Below are positions 27,158-35,400 of a stretch of 64,000 nt of DNA, one piece after another; position 1 is the stretch's first letter, and every line of letters starts with the position of its first letter. The notes below the pieces were generated by a model. The model saw only the letters and a program-made list of their open reading frames with translations. It did not search any database and was not told the DNA's origin. This DNA is from Streptomyces sp. NBC_00582 (GTDB lineage Bacteria; Actinomycetota; Actinomycetes; Streptomycetales; Streptomycetaceae), in NCBI RefSeq assembly GCF_036345155.1, contig NZ_CP107772.1, positions 8,308,001 through 8,372,000 of the forward strand. The letters are read 5' to 3'. Both the position numbers and the translations under genes were made by a program.

Positions 27158-27976
27158 ATGAGACATTCCCGACTTGTCGTATTCCTGAGCTCACTCCTCC
27201 TCGCCGCAGCCGCCGCCCTCACCGGGGCGACCGCCGCGCAGGCGTCCCAACTCGCCGCGACCGGCGGCTACGTGGCGCTCGGAGACTCCTACTCCTCCGG
27301 CGTCGGAGCGGGCGGCTACATCAGCTCCAGCGGCAGTTGCAAGCGCAGCACCAAGGCGTACCCGTACCTCTGGAACGCCGCCCATTCACCCTCCTCGTTC
27401 ACGTTCGCCGCCTGCTCGGGCGCCCGAACGGATGAAGTTCTGGCGAATCAGCTCGGCGGTCTGAACTCCTCCACCGGCCTCGTCTCGATCAGCATCGGCG
27501 GCAACGACGCCGGCTTCGCCGACGTCATGACGACCTGCGTCACCAGCTCCGACAGCACCTGCGTCAGCCGCATCAACACGGCCCGGGCGTACGTCGACTC
27601 GACCCTGCCCGGCAAGCTCGACACCGTCTACTCGGCGATCAGCTCCAAGGCCCCCAACGCCCAGGTCGTCGTCCTCGGCTACCCCCGCTTCTACCGGCTC
27701 GGCACGGTCTGCCTCGGCCTGTCCGAGACCAAGCGCTCCGCCATCAACAACGCGGCCGACTACCTCGACGCCGCCGTCGCCCGCCGCGCCGCCGCCCACG
27801 GCTTCACCTTCGGCGACGTCCGTACGACGTTCAGCGGGCACGAGATCTGCTCCAACAGCTCCTGGCTGCACAGCCTCAACCTGCTCAACATCGGCGAGTC
27901 CTACCACCCGACGGCGCCCGGCCAGTCGGGCGGCTATCTGCCCGTGCTGAACGGCGCCGCCCGAGTCACTCCGTAG
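27158..27976 (+). CDS. Secreted GDSL/SGNH lipase (SCO1725-type)
   Basis: A 272-residue secreted SGNH hydrolase. A signal peptide (RLVVFLSSLLLAAAAAL..., cleavage near AQA-SQ) precedes block I, ALGDSYSSG, with nucleophile Ser44. Block III is SIGGNDAGF with the oxyanion Gly and Asn, and the catalytic His250 lies in SYHPTAPGQ. The residue three before this His, an Asp in most of the family, is Glu (ESYH). Related Streptomyces enzymes act on broad-range esters and phospholipids. It starts at ATG 27158 with an AAGGGAGG site. The upstream region has TTGGCATGGACACTTCCCGT-type sequence, a possible control region of secreted hydrolases; I have not tested it. Confidence 0.92.
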   Translation: MRHSRLVVFLSSLLLAAAAALTGATAAQASQLAATGGYVALGDSYSSGVGAGGYISSSGSCKRSTKAYPYLWNAAHSPSSFTFAACSGARTDEVLANQLGGLNSSTGLVSISIGGNDAGFADVMTTCVTSSDSTCVSRINTARAYVDSTLPGKLDTVYSAISSKAPNAQVVVLGYPRFYRLGTVCLGLSETKRSAINNAADYLDAAVARRAAAHGFTFGDVRTTFSGHEICSNSSWLHSLNLLNIGESYHPTAPGQSGGYLPVLNGAARVTP

Positions 27977-28011
27977 GCCCCGTCACTCCGTAGGCCCCGT
28001 CACTCCGTGGG
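27965..28011. repeat. 17-bp tandem repeat spanning two convergent stop codons
   Basis: GTCACTCCGTAGGCCCC is repeated exactly at 27965-27981 and 27982-27998, with a third partial copy to about 28011. Copy 1 contains the TAG stop of the lipase and copy 3 begins in the stop codon of the kinase on the other strand, so the two 3' ends are separated only by repeat units. Confidence 0.85.
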
Positions 28012-29619
28012 CGACGACGAGGGGGAGGCCCCGCCCGACGGGGTCTCCGTCTCACAGGTCACCGAGAACGGCACGTACGCGGAGGTCGTCTTCACCGGGT
28101 CGCTGACCTCGACACCGATCGCGTTCTCGTACGTCCCGCTCTGCGCGTACGTCGACAGCACCACCTTGTCCTGCTTCGACTTCCCGCCGCCCGACGGGAA
28201 GTCGAGCGTCTTCCAGGTCTGGCCGGACAGCTCGCCGTCCTTCGCCACCCAGCGGTAGGTCACCGTGGCGGGCAGCCTCCCCACCGTGATCGTGGCCGTG
28301 AAGGCCGGCGCGGAGTCGTTCGGCGGCGGACAGGAGCCCCGGTAGTCCGTGTTCGCGCCGGTGACGGACACCGACACGGTCTGCCGCGGCGCGGCGGACG
28401 AGGCACTGTGACTCGGGCTCGGGGAAGCGCTCGGCGTCCCGCTGCTCCTGTCGGGCGAGGGCGTCGAACTCAGGCCCTGCGTCTGACTGCTGGTGACCCC
28501 ACCGGACGCGCCCTTGTCGTCGTCGCCCCGGTTCAGCAGTCCGTACGTCAGCCCCGCGACCGCCAGCGCGAGCACGATCACCCCGATGACGAACACCGTG
28601 CGGCTGCGCCGGTCGGGCCCCGGCTCCTCCCGACGGGAGCCGGTGTCCGTCCACGGGGGCGGCGGCTCCTGACGGAAGGGCTCGACCGGGGTCGGCGGCG
28701 TCGAGACGGTCGGCGCGTAAGCCCCGTACGGCGCCGGAGCGACCGGGGCGGAGCGCGGTCCGCCTCCCCCGGAGGGGGTGCCCCCGGCCGCGACGAGCCG
28801 CAAGTCCTGCTCGGCCCGCTCGGCCGGCAGCCGCTCCGCCGGGTCCTTGCGCAGCAGCCCCTCGATCACGGGTGCCAGCGGACCGGCCCGCCGCGGTGGC
28901 GGCAGCTCCTCGTCGACGATCGCCCGCAGGGTGCTCAGCGGCGTGTCGTGGCGGAACGGCGAGTTCCCCTCGACCGCCGCGTACAGCAGCACGCCCAGCG
29001 ACCACAGATCCGACTCCGGTCCCGGCGTGCGCCCCAGCGCGCGCTCCGGCGCGAGGAACTCGGGGGAGCCGATGACCTCACCGGTCATGGTCAGCGCGGA
29101 GGTGCCCTCGACGGTCGCGATGCCGAAGTCGGTGAGCACCACCCGGCCGTCGTTCGACATCAGCACATTGGCCGGTTTCACGTCCCGGTGCAGCACCCCG
29201 GCCTCGTGCGCGGCCCGTAGCGCCGACAGCACCTCCGCGCCGATGTGCGCCGCGCGCGCCGGCTCCAGCGGACCCTCGGCGTCCAGCAGTTCGGCGAGCG
29301 AGATCCCGCGCACGATCTCCATGACGATCCACGGGCGCCCGTCCTGCATCGCCACGTCGTACACCGTGACGACGTTCCGGTTGGCGACCCGGGCCGCCGC
29401 CCAGGCCTCCCGCTCCAGCCGCGCGTACATCCGCTCGACGTCCGAGGCGGGCAGCCCGGCCGGGGCGCGCACCTCCTTGACGGCGACCTCGCGGCCCAGC
29501 ACCTCGTCACGGGCCCGCCACACCGTCCCCATGCCGCCCTCGCCGAGCGGGGTCAGCAGACGGTAGCGGCCCGCGATCAGACGTTCACTGCCCGGTTCTT
29601 CGGACACGGCGTCCCCCAT
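28000..29619 (-). CDS. Transmembrane Ser/Thr protein kinase (PknB-like)
   Basis: A 539-residue Hanks-type kinase. The N-terminal catalytic domain has the glycine loop GEGGMGTVW, catalytic Lys48 in AVKEV, HRDVKPANVL, DFGIATVEG and APERAL. It is followed by a Pro-rich juxtamembrane segment, one membrane helix (TVFVIGVIVLALAVAGLTYGLL), a Ser/Thr/Pro-rich linker, and an extracellular domain with two cysteines, probably Ig-like. There are no PASTA repeats. The extracellular sensor therefore differs from PknB proper. The ATG at 29619 is used; a GTG at 29607 has a better ribosome site (GGGGGA at 29612-29617), so the true start may be there. Confidence 0.9.
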   Translation of the reverse strand: MGDAVSEEPGSERLIAGRYRLLTPLGEGGMGTVWRARDEVLGREVAVKEVRAPAGLPASDVERMYARLEREAWAAARVANRNVVTVYDVAMQDGRPWIVMEIVRGISLAELLDAEGPLEPARAAHIGAEVLSALRAAHEAGVLHRDVKPANVLMSNDGRVVLTDFGIATVEGTSALTMTGEVIGSPEFLAPERALGRTPGPESDLWSLGVLLYAAVEGNSPFRHDTPLSTLRAIVDEELPPPRRAGPLAPVIEGLLRKDPAERLPAERAEQDLRLVAAGGTPSGGGGPRSAPVAPAPYGAYAPTVSTPPTPVEPFRQEPPPPWTDTGSRREEPGPDRRSRTVFVIGVIVLALAVAGLTYGLLNRGDDDKGASGGVTSSQTQGLSSTPSPDRSSGTPSASPSPSHSASSAAPRQTVSVSVTGANTDYRGSCPPPNDSAPAFTATITVGRLPATVTYRWVAKDGELSGQTWKTLDFPSGGGKSKQDKVVLSTYAQSGTYENAIGVEVSDPVKTTSAYVPFSVTCETETPSGGASPSSSPTE

Positions 29620-29667
29620 TCGCACATCGCATCCGGGCGAAATCCTCCGCAACTCCACAAACGTAGC

Positions 29668-31368
29668 TCAGCCGAGTACGGATGCGGCCCCCTTGAGCAC
29701 CAGTCCGGCCCCGAGGGCCACGACGAGCAGCGCGGACCAGACCGGGAGGTTGCGTTGGACCAGCGTCAGGGCCGGATGCGTCGTCCAGCGCGGCCGCCGG
29801 TCCAGCAGGCGGGTCGCCCCGGCCCCGAGCCTGACCACGGCGAACCCGGCGGCCGTGAGGGTCAGCGCGAGACCGATGCCGTACGCGACGACGAGCAGCA
29901 GCCCGAACCAGGCGTGGCCCAGCGCCGCCGCGCCGACCAGCACCACCACGGCGGAGGGGCTCGGGACCATCCCGCCGGCGAAGCCGAGCAGGATCGTGCC
30001 GCGCAGGGTGGGGGCGACGGCGTGGGTGTGGGTGTGCCCGCCGTGGGAGTGCGTGTGCCCGCCGTGCGAGTGGGCGTGGTCGTGGGCGTGATCGTGATCG
30101 TGGTGGTGGTCGTGAGTGTGTTCGGAGGGGTGGTCGTGGGTGTGCGCGGGGGCCTTCGTGAGGCTGTGCGCCCGGCCGCCGGGGGCCCCGGCGAGGACGA
30201 GCTCGCGGCTGGGGGTGGGGGAGTGGTCGTGGGAGTGGCCGTGGTCATGGCCGTGGCCGTGGTCGTGCGGGTGCCCCCCGTCCGGGCCGTGGCTGTGGGT
30301 GTGGCCGCCGTGGCCGTGGCTGTGTCCGTGTCCCCGGTTGCGCCAGGCGCGGCGGGCGAGGGTGACGCCGGCGCAGAGCACCAGGGCGCCGCTGGCCAGG
30401 CCCAGCCAGGCGATCACCGAGGGGGCCGCCGCCGAGCCGGCCGTGACGAGGACGCCGAGGGCGACCACGCCCAGGGTGTGGGTGATGGTGACCGACGCGG
30501 CCAGCGGCAGGACGTCCTTCATCCGCGCCCTGCCGCCCCGGGCGGCCGCCGTCGCCGCCATGATGGTCTTGCCGTGGCCCGGGGCGACCGCGTGCATCGC
30601 GCCGAGGCCGATCGCGATCACCAGGGCCAGCGCGGCGAAGCCCACGGTGAGGTCCTGGCGGGCGACGAGGCTGTCCAGGGCCCGCGTCCACCGGTCGGCG
30701 CCGCGCGGCAGCACGGACGCGGCGGGCGCGTCCCGGTCGGCGTCCTCGACGAGCGCCGAGCCGCCCGGGCGCACCGTCAGCGCGGCGGTCGCGGTGTCGG
30801 CGGGCGAGGACAGCAGTTCCTTCGGGTACGTGGTCAGCTCGTCCGACACCGACGTCTTCGGGACGTCGGACTTCGTGAGCGTCATCCGGTCGCCGCGCGC
30901 GGTGATCTCGCGCCAGCCGGGGCCGGTGGAGGCGCCCTCGCTGTGGAAGGCGAGCGAGAACGTCCGCTGCTCGGGCAGCTCCGCCGTGAGCCGGCACTCC
31001 ACCCGCAGGGTGTTCAGGCCGGCCTGGCCCGGCCGCAGCACCGCTTTGCTGCGGCCGGCCGTGAGGGGGACGGCTTCGCCGTCGACGGTGACCTTGCTGC
31101 CGCTCGCGGCGCTCTCGCACCGCTGCCGGGCCCACTCGGCCGTGCCGAGCCGCTCCAGGTCCGGCTTGGCCTGGGTCGCCGGGATCTCGGCGAGGTCCTC
31201 GACATGGTCGACGCGCAGCTGCCCGGGGGCGGCGACGAGACCGTCGTAGCGGTTGACGGTGAAGTTGCCGAGGGGGTGCGCGCTCGCGCTGGTGGAAGGA
31301 GCCAGCGCGAGCGCGACGCCGGCCGTGAACACGGCCGCGCAGGAGGCGAACAGACGACGGGTGTTCAC
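29668..31368 (-). CDS. NicO-type nickel/cobalt efflux protein with long His-rich loop
   Basis: A 566-residue protein with a signal peptide (ending ASAHPLGNFTVN), a large extracytoplasmic domain (about residues 30-240), then a membrane domain with the helix GLGAMHAVAPGHGKTIMAATA, characteristic of NicO/RcnA-type nickel and cobalt transporters, and about five further helices. The loop between helices is extremely His/Asp-rich: repeated HDHGH, HSHGGHT and HTHDH units, about 40 histidines in 120 residues. Metal export of Ni or Co, or Zn handling, is implied by family. The start is GTG 31368 overlapping the TPR gene stop (GTGA), which couples them. Confidence 0.87.
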   Translation of the reverse strand: MNTRRLFASCAAVFTAGVALALAPSTSASAHPLGNFTVNRYDGLVAAPGQLRVDHVEDLAEIPATQAKPDLERLGTAEWARQRCESAASGSKVTVDGEAVPLTAGRSKAVLRPGQAGLNTLRVECRLTAELPEQRTFSLAFHSEGASTGPGWREITARGDRMTLTKSDVPKTSVSDELTTYPKELLSSPADTATAALTVRPGGSALVEDADRDAPAASVLPRGADRWTRALDSLVARQDLTVGFAALALVIAIGLGAMHAVAPGHGKTIMAATAAARGGRARMKDVLPLAASVTITHTLGVVALGVLVTAGSAAAPSVIAWLGLASGALVLCAGVTLARRAWRNRGHGHSHGHGGHTHSHGPDGGHPHDHGHGHDHGHSHDHSPTPSRELVLAGAPGGRAHSLTKAPAHTHDHPSEHTHDHHHDHDHAHDHAHSHGGHTHSHGGHTHTHAVAPTLRGTILLGFAGGMVPSPSAVVVLVGAAALGHAWFGLLLVVAYGIGLALTLTAAGFAVVRLGAGATRLLDRRPRWTTHPALTLVQRNLPVWSALLVVALGAGLVLKGAASVLG

Positions 31369-32942
31369 TGGTCCGCCTCCAGCGTCTTGAGCGCCGTACG
31401 GGCCTCGCGGGCGCCCAGCGGGGAGAAGCCGGGGTTCAGCCTCAGCGCGGCGGCGAGGTGGGTACGGGCGTCGTCGGGATGACCGGTGGCCTTCTCGATC
31501 ACCCCGCGGTGGTAGAGGAAGCTCGCGTTGCGGTAGCCGGTGGCCGTGGCCTGCCGGGCGTAGGAAAGGGCCTCGGCGTCCTTGCCGTTGACGTGCAGGG
31601 CCCAGGCGAGGGCGTCCGCCGTGTGTACGGTGTGCCGGCGGGACCAGTCGTCGCGGGCCGCGCGCAGGGCCGTCGCCTTGTCCCCGTGGTCGGCGGCGGC
31701 GAGCGCGGTGTCGAGGTCGACGTTGACGCCGTTGGCGCGGGCGATCGCCGTCCAGGCGTCGACGAGGGCGTACTGGTTCTGCGCCTTCTCCTCGTCGCCC
31801 TGCGCGCCGCGGGCCTCGTACAGCTCGCCGAGGGCGACGAGCGGGCCGGGCAGCGGATAGCGGGCGACGACCGCCTCCAGTCCCTTGATCGCCTCGGCCC
31901 GCTGTCCGCTCGCGGCCTGGGCGCGGGCCCTGCCCTCCAGCGCCGGCAGATAGGTGTCGTCGGCGGCGAGGGCGCGGGCGTAGTAGGTGAGGGCCTCCTC
32001 GTAGCGGCCCTGGTTCCAGGCGAGTTGGCCGAGCTGGGCGGCCACGTAGGAGATGTCGCCGGGGGTGGTGGACGCGGAGAGCGCCCGTTCGAGGACACGG
32101 CGGGCGGTGGTGACGTCACCGCGCAGTTCGTGGACGTACGCGTAGCGGGTGAACACCGGTACGCCCGGCCGTCGTCGGTCCGCCAGGTCCGCGGCCTTCT
32201 CGGCGTCGTCGTAGCGGCCGAGCTCGACGAGGGCGTCGATACGGGAGCACAGGGCGCGTTCGCTGTAGGGGTTCTGCGCGAGCGCCCGGTCGGCGTACGT
32301 CAGCGCGCCCGCGAAGTCGTGGCGGGCGGCGGCCAGCGCGGCCCGTCCGGCCAGCGCCGCGTCGTTGTCCTTCTTCAGGGACAGGGAGCGCTTCAGCGCC
32401 TGCTCGGCCTGGGGGTAGCGGGAGGGGTCGCCCTTGGTGCGGGCCTGTTCGACGTAGGCGAGCCCGAGGGTGGCCCAGCTTCCGAAGTCCCTGGGCTGGG
32501 CGCGCAGATGGGCCTGGAGCGCGGTGATGGCGGTGTCCAGGTTCCCGCTCGCGAGAAGACCGGGGGACACGGCGGCCGCGGTGACCACACGGGGGGCCTG
32601 CCCGTCCCGCACGGCGCCGATCGCGATCGCCCCGGCGGTGAGTCCCACCGCCATCATGGCGGCGCAGGCGCCGAGCTGGACGCGCCGCCAACGGCGGCCG
32701 GCGGCGGCGACCCGGCGTACGGCGGCCACCCGGACGTCGGCCCCGTCCGTACCGGAGTCGGTCGCCTCCAGGGCCTCAGTGGCCTCGACGTCCTCGACGG
32801 CGAAGGCGTCCTCGGAGTCGGTGCCGGCCGGCTCCTGCCCGCTCTCCGACAGGTCCGGGTCCGCCACGGCGGCGTCCTCGGACGCCGGTCCGGATGCCGG
32901 TCGCTCGTGCTCCGGTGCGCCGTCGTTCGTACGCGGGGACAT
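31365..32942 (-). CDS. TPR-repeat membrane protein
   Basis: A 525-residue protein with an acidic N-terminus, a single membrane segment (LGACAAMMAVGLTAGAIAIGA), and then a run of TPR-like helical pairs (ATLGLAYVEQARTKGDP, AALAAARHDFAGALTYADRALAQNP, RYEEALTYYARALAADDTYLPALEGRARAQA, AEAIKGLEAVVARYP and more). It probably forms an extracytoplasmic scaffold. It is coupled to the NicO gene by a 4-bp overlap. The ATG at 32942 is preferred by AGGAGAGG upstream; the open frame continues to 33164 without similarity. It lies in the direction of transcription from DUF4331, separated by strong hairpins. Confidence 0.82.
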   Translation of the reverse strand: MSPRTNDGAPEHERPASGPASEDAAVADPDLSESGQEPAGTDSEDAFAVEDVEATEALEATDSGTDGADVRVAAVRRVAAAGRRWRRVQLGACAAMMAVGLTAGAIAIGAVRDGQAPRVVTAAAVSPGLLASGNLDTAITALQAHLRAQPRDFGSWATLGLAYVEQARTKGDPSRYPQAEQALKRSLSLKKDNDAALAGRAALAAARHDFAGALTYADRALAQNPYSERALCSRIDALVELGRYDDAEKAADLADRRRPGVPVFTRYAYVHELRGDVTTARRVLERALSASTTPGDISYVAAQLGQLAWNQGRYEEALTYYARALAADDTYLPALEGRARAQAASGQRAEAIKGLEAVVARYPLPGPLVALGELYEARGAQGDEEKAQNQYALVDAWTAIARANGVNVDLDTALAAADHGDKATALRAARDDWSRRHTVHTADALAWALHVNGKDAEALSYARQATATGYRNASFLYHRGVIEKATGHPDDARTHLAAALRLNPGFSPLGAREARTALKTLEADQ

Positions 32943-33000
32943 GCCCTCTCCTAGGTCGCCTGGGGTGGATCGGCCTGCGGCTGTGGGGGGATGTGGGGGT

Positions 33001-33098
33001 GGCGCGGCCCGCGCCGTGGGGGATGAGTACGCGGGCCGCGCCAGTTCGTGGGGGGAGGTGGGGCGGGCCGGGGAGCGCAGGATTCTCCCCGGCCCGCC
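33001..33098 (-). terminator. Tandem hairpins between DUF4331 and the TPR operon
   Basis: Two perfect stems lie in the gap: GGCGCGGCCCGCG (33001-33013) with its complement (33030-33042), 13 bp; and GGCGGGCCGGGGAG (33062-33075) with CTCCCCGGCCCGCC (33085-33098), 14 bp with a 9-base loop. They follow the DUF4331 stop on the minus strand and would separate its transcript from the TPR-NicO unit. The second is the stronger. Confidence 0.65.
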
Positions 33099-33121
33099 GG
33101 GCGGCGGGTCCGGCCGGTGCC

Positions 33122-34645
33122 TCAGTGGCGGCGGTACGACGGACGCTGCATACGGCGCCACCACATCAGGGCACCGCCGATGAGGAGGATGCCCGCGGCG
33201 CCGGCGCCCGCGGACGCGGCGATCAGCGGGGTGTTCTCGGAGGTGGTGGTGAGGCCGTCGCCGAGGGCGCTCTTGGTGTCGGCGCCGCTCTTCGCGGTCT
33301 TGCCGCGCGAACCGGCGGTCGGCAGGGCGATGTACGGGAAGTAGTTCTCGAACTTCTTGTCGTTCTTGTCGACCGCGTCACCGAGGTCGTTCTTGGAGCC
33401 GACCAGTTCACCCTCGACGACCTGGAGCGAGGCGTCGATCACGTCGTCGGTGAGGCGGCGTCCGTTCGGGAAGCCCGCGTTGTCGCCGTCGAGGACGCCG
33501 AGCCGCTTGGGGTTCTTCGCCGGCTGGATGGAGGTGTTGAGGCGCAGTTCCTCGGACGGCGTCACGTACGGCGGCTGGTTGAGGCCCTTGACGCCCTTGA
33601 GGAACACGTCGACCAGGTCGTTGCGGGGCTCGGCCGGCGCCTTGATCTTGAAGATCGCCTCGATGAGCTTCGGCAGCTCGGGGTTGGTGACGTTCTTCAG
33701 GAACTGGCCGTCGTCCTTGGGCTTGGACGCGTTGAACTTGTCCTTGTCCTTGATCGGGTTGACGACCTCGTTGACCAGCGGGCTGCCGAGGCGCGAGACC
33801 TGCTCGTAGTAGCCCTGCGCGTTCTCGCGCTGGATGGTCGACCACATGCCGACGATCGGCTGCTTCTTCGACTCGGTGATCAGGTCGTTCGGCACCTGCA
33901 GGGCGATGGTGTTGACGTTGTAGCCCTTGAGGGTGTCCCGGCCGACCTCGGAGAGGTCACCGCCGTACAGCAGGTCGAAGACGCGCAGGTCGGCGAAGAA
34001 CGGGTCGTCGGCCTGGCCCGCGAACGTCTTGGCGCCGTTGGACAGCTTGTAGATCGCCTGGTCGCGCAGCTTGGAGTACTTCGGCATCGAGGCCTTGCCC
34101 ACGTTGGACGGTGCCACCGGCACATCGTCCGCGAGCTTGGTCTCGTGCTCGACCCTGCCGTCCTTCTCCTTGATCAGGGTCAGGTCGTAGGTCTGGGTGA
34201 CGTTCAGGTCGGGGTCGTACAGGCTGTCGACCACACCGGTGTTGTAGAGGAAGGACTTCCGGTTCTTCACGTTCGTCTTGAACGTGTAGCGGAAGACCAG
34301 GTCCTCCTTCGCGTCGCCGTTGTTGTCGATGCGGACGTCGTACTGGGCGTCCTCGGCGAACTGGTAGAAGTTCGGGCCGCCACCGGGCTCCTCGAACGGG
34401 ATCACGTTCGCGATGATCGTGGTCGTGTCCGGGTGGTCCGGGCTGACGAACGCGTAGAAGTCGGTGTTGTCGTACTGCGGGGTCCCCGAGATGAGGGGGG
34501 CCTCGCGGTGGCTGGAGGCGTTCGCCGCGCCGGGGGCCAGAACGGCGACGCCGGCCGCGGTGAGCCCCCCGGCGGCGAGCGCCCCACAAATGAGAGTCGC
34601 GACGCCCTTGCGCCCCGAGCCGCTGTTGGAGATAGCTGCAGTCAT
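33122..34645 (-). CDS. Secreted DUF4331 protein with C-terminal membrane anchor
   Basis: A 507-residue DUF4331 protein. A signal peptide (VATLICGALAAGGLTAAGVAVLAPG, cleavage near ANA-SSH) leads into SSHREAPLISGTPQYDNTDFYAFVSPD, the family hallmark with conserved HREAPL and Asp-Phe-Tyr residues. The core has RVFDLLYGGDLSEVG and NTIALQVP; the last part has TPLIAASAGAGAAGILLIGGALMWWRRM, a membrane helix with Arg tail that anchors the domain to the cell surface. DUF4331 has no settled function. It lies divergent from the sigma factor gene sigK, suggesting that it is part of that regulon. Confidence 0.9.
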   Translation of the reverse strand: MTAAISNSGSGRKGVATLICGALAAGGLTAAGVAVLAPGAANASSHREAPLISGTPQYDNTDFYAFVSPDHPDTTTIIANVIPFEEPGGGPNFYQFAEDAQYDVRIDNNGDAKEDLVFRYTFKTNVKNRKSFLYNTGVVDSLYDPDLNVTQTYDLTLIKEKDGRVEHETKLADDVPVAPSNVGKASMPKYSKLRDQAIYKLSNGAKTFAGQADDPFFADLRVFDLLYGGDLSEVGRDTLKGYNVNTIALQVPNDLITESKKQPIVGMWSTIQRENAQGYYEQVSRLGSPLVNEVVNPIKDKDKFNASKPKDDGQFLKNVTNPELPKLIEAIFKIKAPAEPRNDLVDVFLKGVKGLNQPPYVTPSEELRLNTSIQPAKNPKRLGVLDGDNAGFPNGRRLTDDVIDASLQVVEGELVGSKNDLGDAVDKNDKKFENYFPYIALPTAGSRGKTAKSGADTKSALGDGLTTTSENTPLIAASAGAGAAGILLIGGALMWWRRMQRPSYRRH

Positions 34646-34692
34646 GCCGTCCTGCCGTCCGTCCTCTGTGCCAACTTGCCTGACGGACAGTG

Positions 34693-34808
34693 ATACGGAC
34701 CGGACGGCCAATCGGATTGGTCGAAAACAAAAAACTTTTTTTCGCTGCTCGACCCGCGTTTCGGCCGTTCGGATCCGTACCCCATCCGGAGGTGTGTCCG
34801 TTGCGAAT
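34693..34808. promoter_or_regulatory. Divergent promoter region between DUF4331 and sigK, with SigK-like elements
   Basis: On the plus strand CCATCC (34782-34787) is followed after 15 bp by GCGAAT (34803-34808). This resembles the mycobacterial SigK pattern CCATCC with a CCGAAT-type -10. On the minus strand CAATCC (34719-34714) and CCGTAT (34698-34693) have the same spacing. A perfect palindrome CCAATC-G-GATTGG lies at 34708-34720, followed by an AT-rich A-tract/T-tract (34723-34743), rare in this genome. These promoters are predictions from the consensus as I remember it. Confidence 0.4.
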
Positions 34809-34857
34809 GCCTGGTGTGACGGGGCGGCCCGGGTGCGGCCGCGGAGAGGGGGACCGG

Positions 34858-35400
34858 ATGGAGGCGGACGAGCTGCTGGTGCTCGTCGCTGGCGGGGACC
34901 AGAGGGCATTCGAGCAGTTGTACGGGCTGGTGTCCGGGCCGGTGTTCGGACTCGTGCGCCGGGTCGTGCGCGACCCCGCCCAGTCCGAGGAGGTCGCCCA
35001 GGAGGTGCTCCTGGAGGCCTGGCGCTCCGCCGCGCGCTACGACCCCGGCCGGGGCAGCGCCCTGTCCTGGATCCTCACGCTCGCCCATCGGCGCGCCGTC
35101 GACCGGGTGCGCAGCGCCCGCGCCGCCTCCGACCGCGAGCAGCGCGAGGGGCTGCGCTACCACGACCCGGCCTTCGACCATGTGGCGGAGGAGGTCGAGG
35201 CGGGCCTGGAACGGCAGTTGGTGCGCCGCTGCCTGGGCCGGCTGACGAACCTTCAGCGGCAGTCGGTCACCCTCGCCTACTACGACGGCTACACATACCG
35301 TGAGGTCGCCGAGCGGCTGAAGCTGCCGCTGGGCACCGTGAAGACCCGGATGCGCGACGGACTCACGCGGCTGAGGGACTGTCTGGGAGGAGCCGCGTGA
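34858..35400 (+). CDS. sigK: ECF sigma factor SigK-type
   Basis: A 180-residue ECF sigma factor with region 2 (LLVLVAGGDQRAFEQLYGLVSGPVFGLVRRVVRDPAQSEEVAQEVLLEAWRSAARYDPGRGSALSWILTLAHRRAVDRVRS) and region 4 (LTNLQRQSVTLAYYDGYTYREVAERLKLPLGTVKTRMRDGLTRLRD). The motif combination DQRAFEQLY, EVWRTA-like LEAWRSA and AHRRAVDRVR is closest to the SigK (ECF19) group. ATG 34858 follows GAGAGGGGGA; the open frame extends to 34690 and a longer start at 34807 is possible. Its stop overlaps the anti-sigma gene by 4 bp. Expected to be held by the RskA protein and released by regulated proteolysis under redox stress. Confidence 0.85.
   Translation: MEADELLVLVAGGDQRAFEQLYGLVSGPVFGLVRRVVRDPAQSEEVAQEVLLEAWRSAARYDPGRGSALSWILTLAHRRAVDRVRSARAASDREQREGLRYHDPAFDHVAEEVEAGLERQLVRRCLGRLTNLQRQSVTLAYYDGYTYREVAERLKLPLGTVKTRMRDGLTRLRDCLGGAA

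Noticed and set aside
29900..30350. His/Asp-rich repeats that could look like a low-complexity or repetitive DNA element
   Set aside because: They are in frame inside the NicO gene and have the composition expected for a metal-binding loop.
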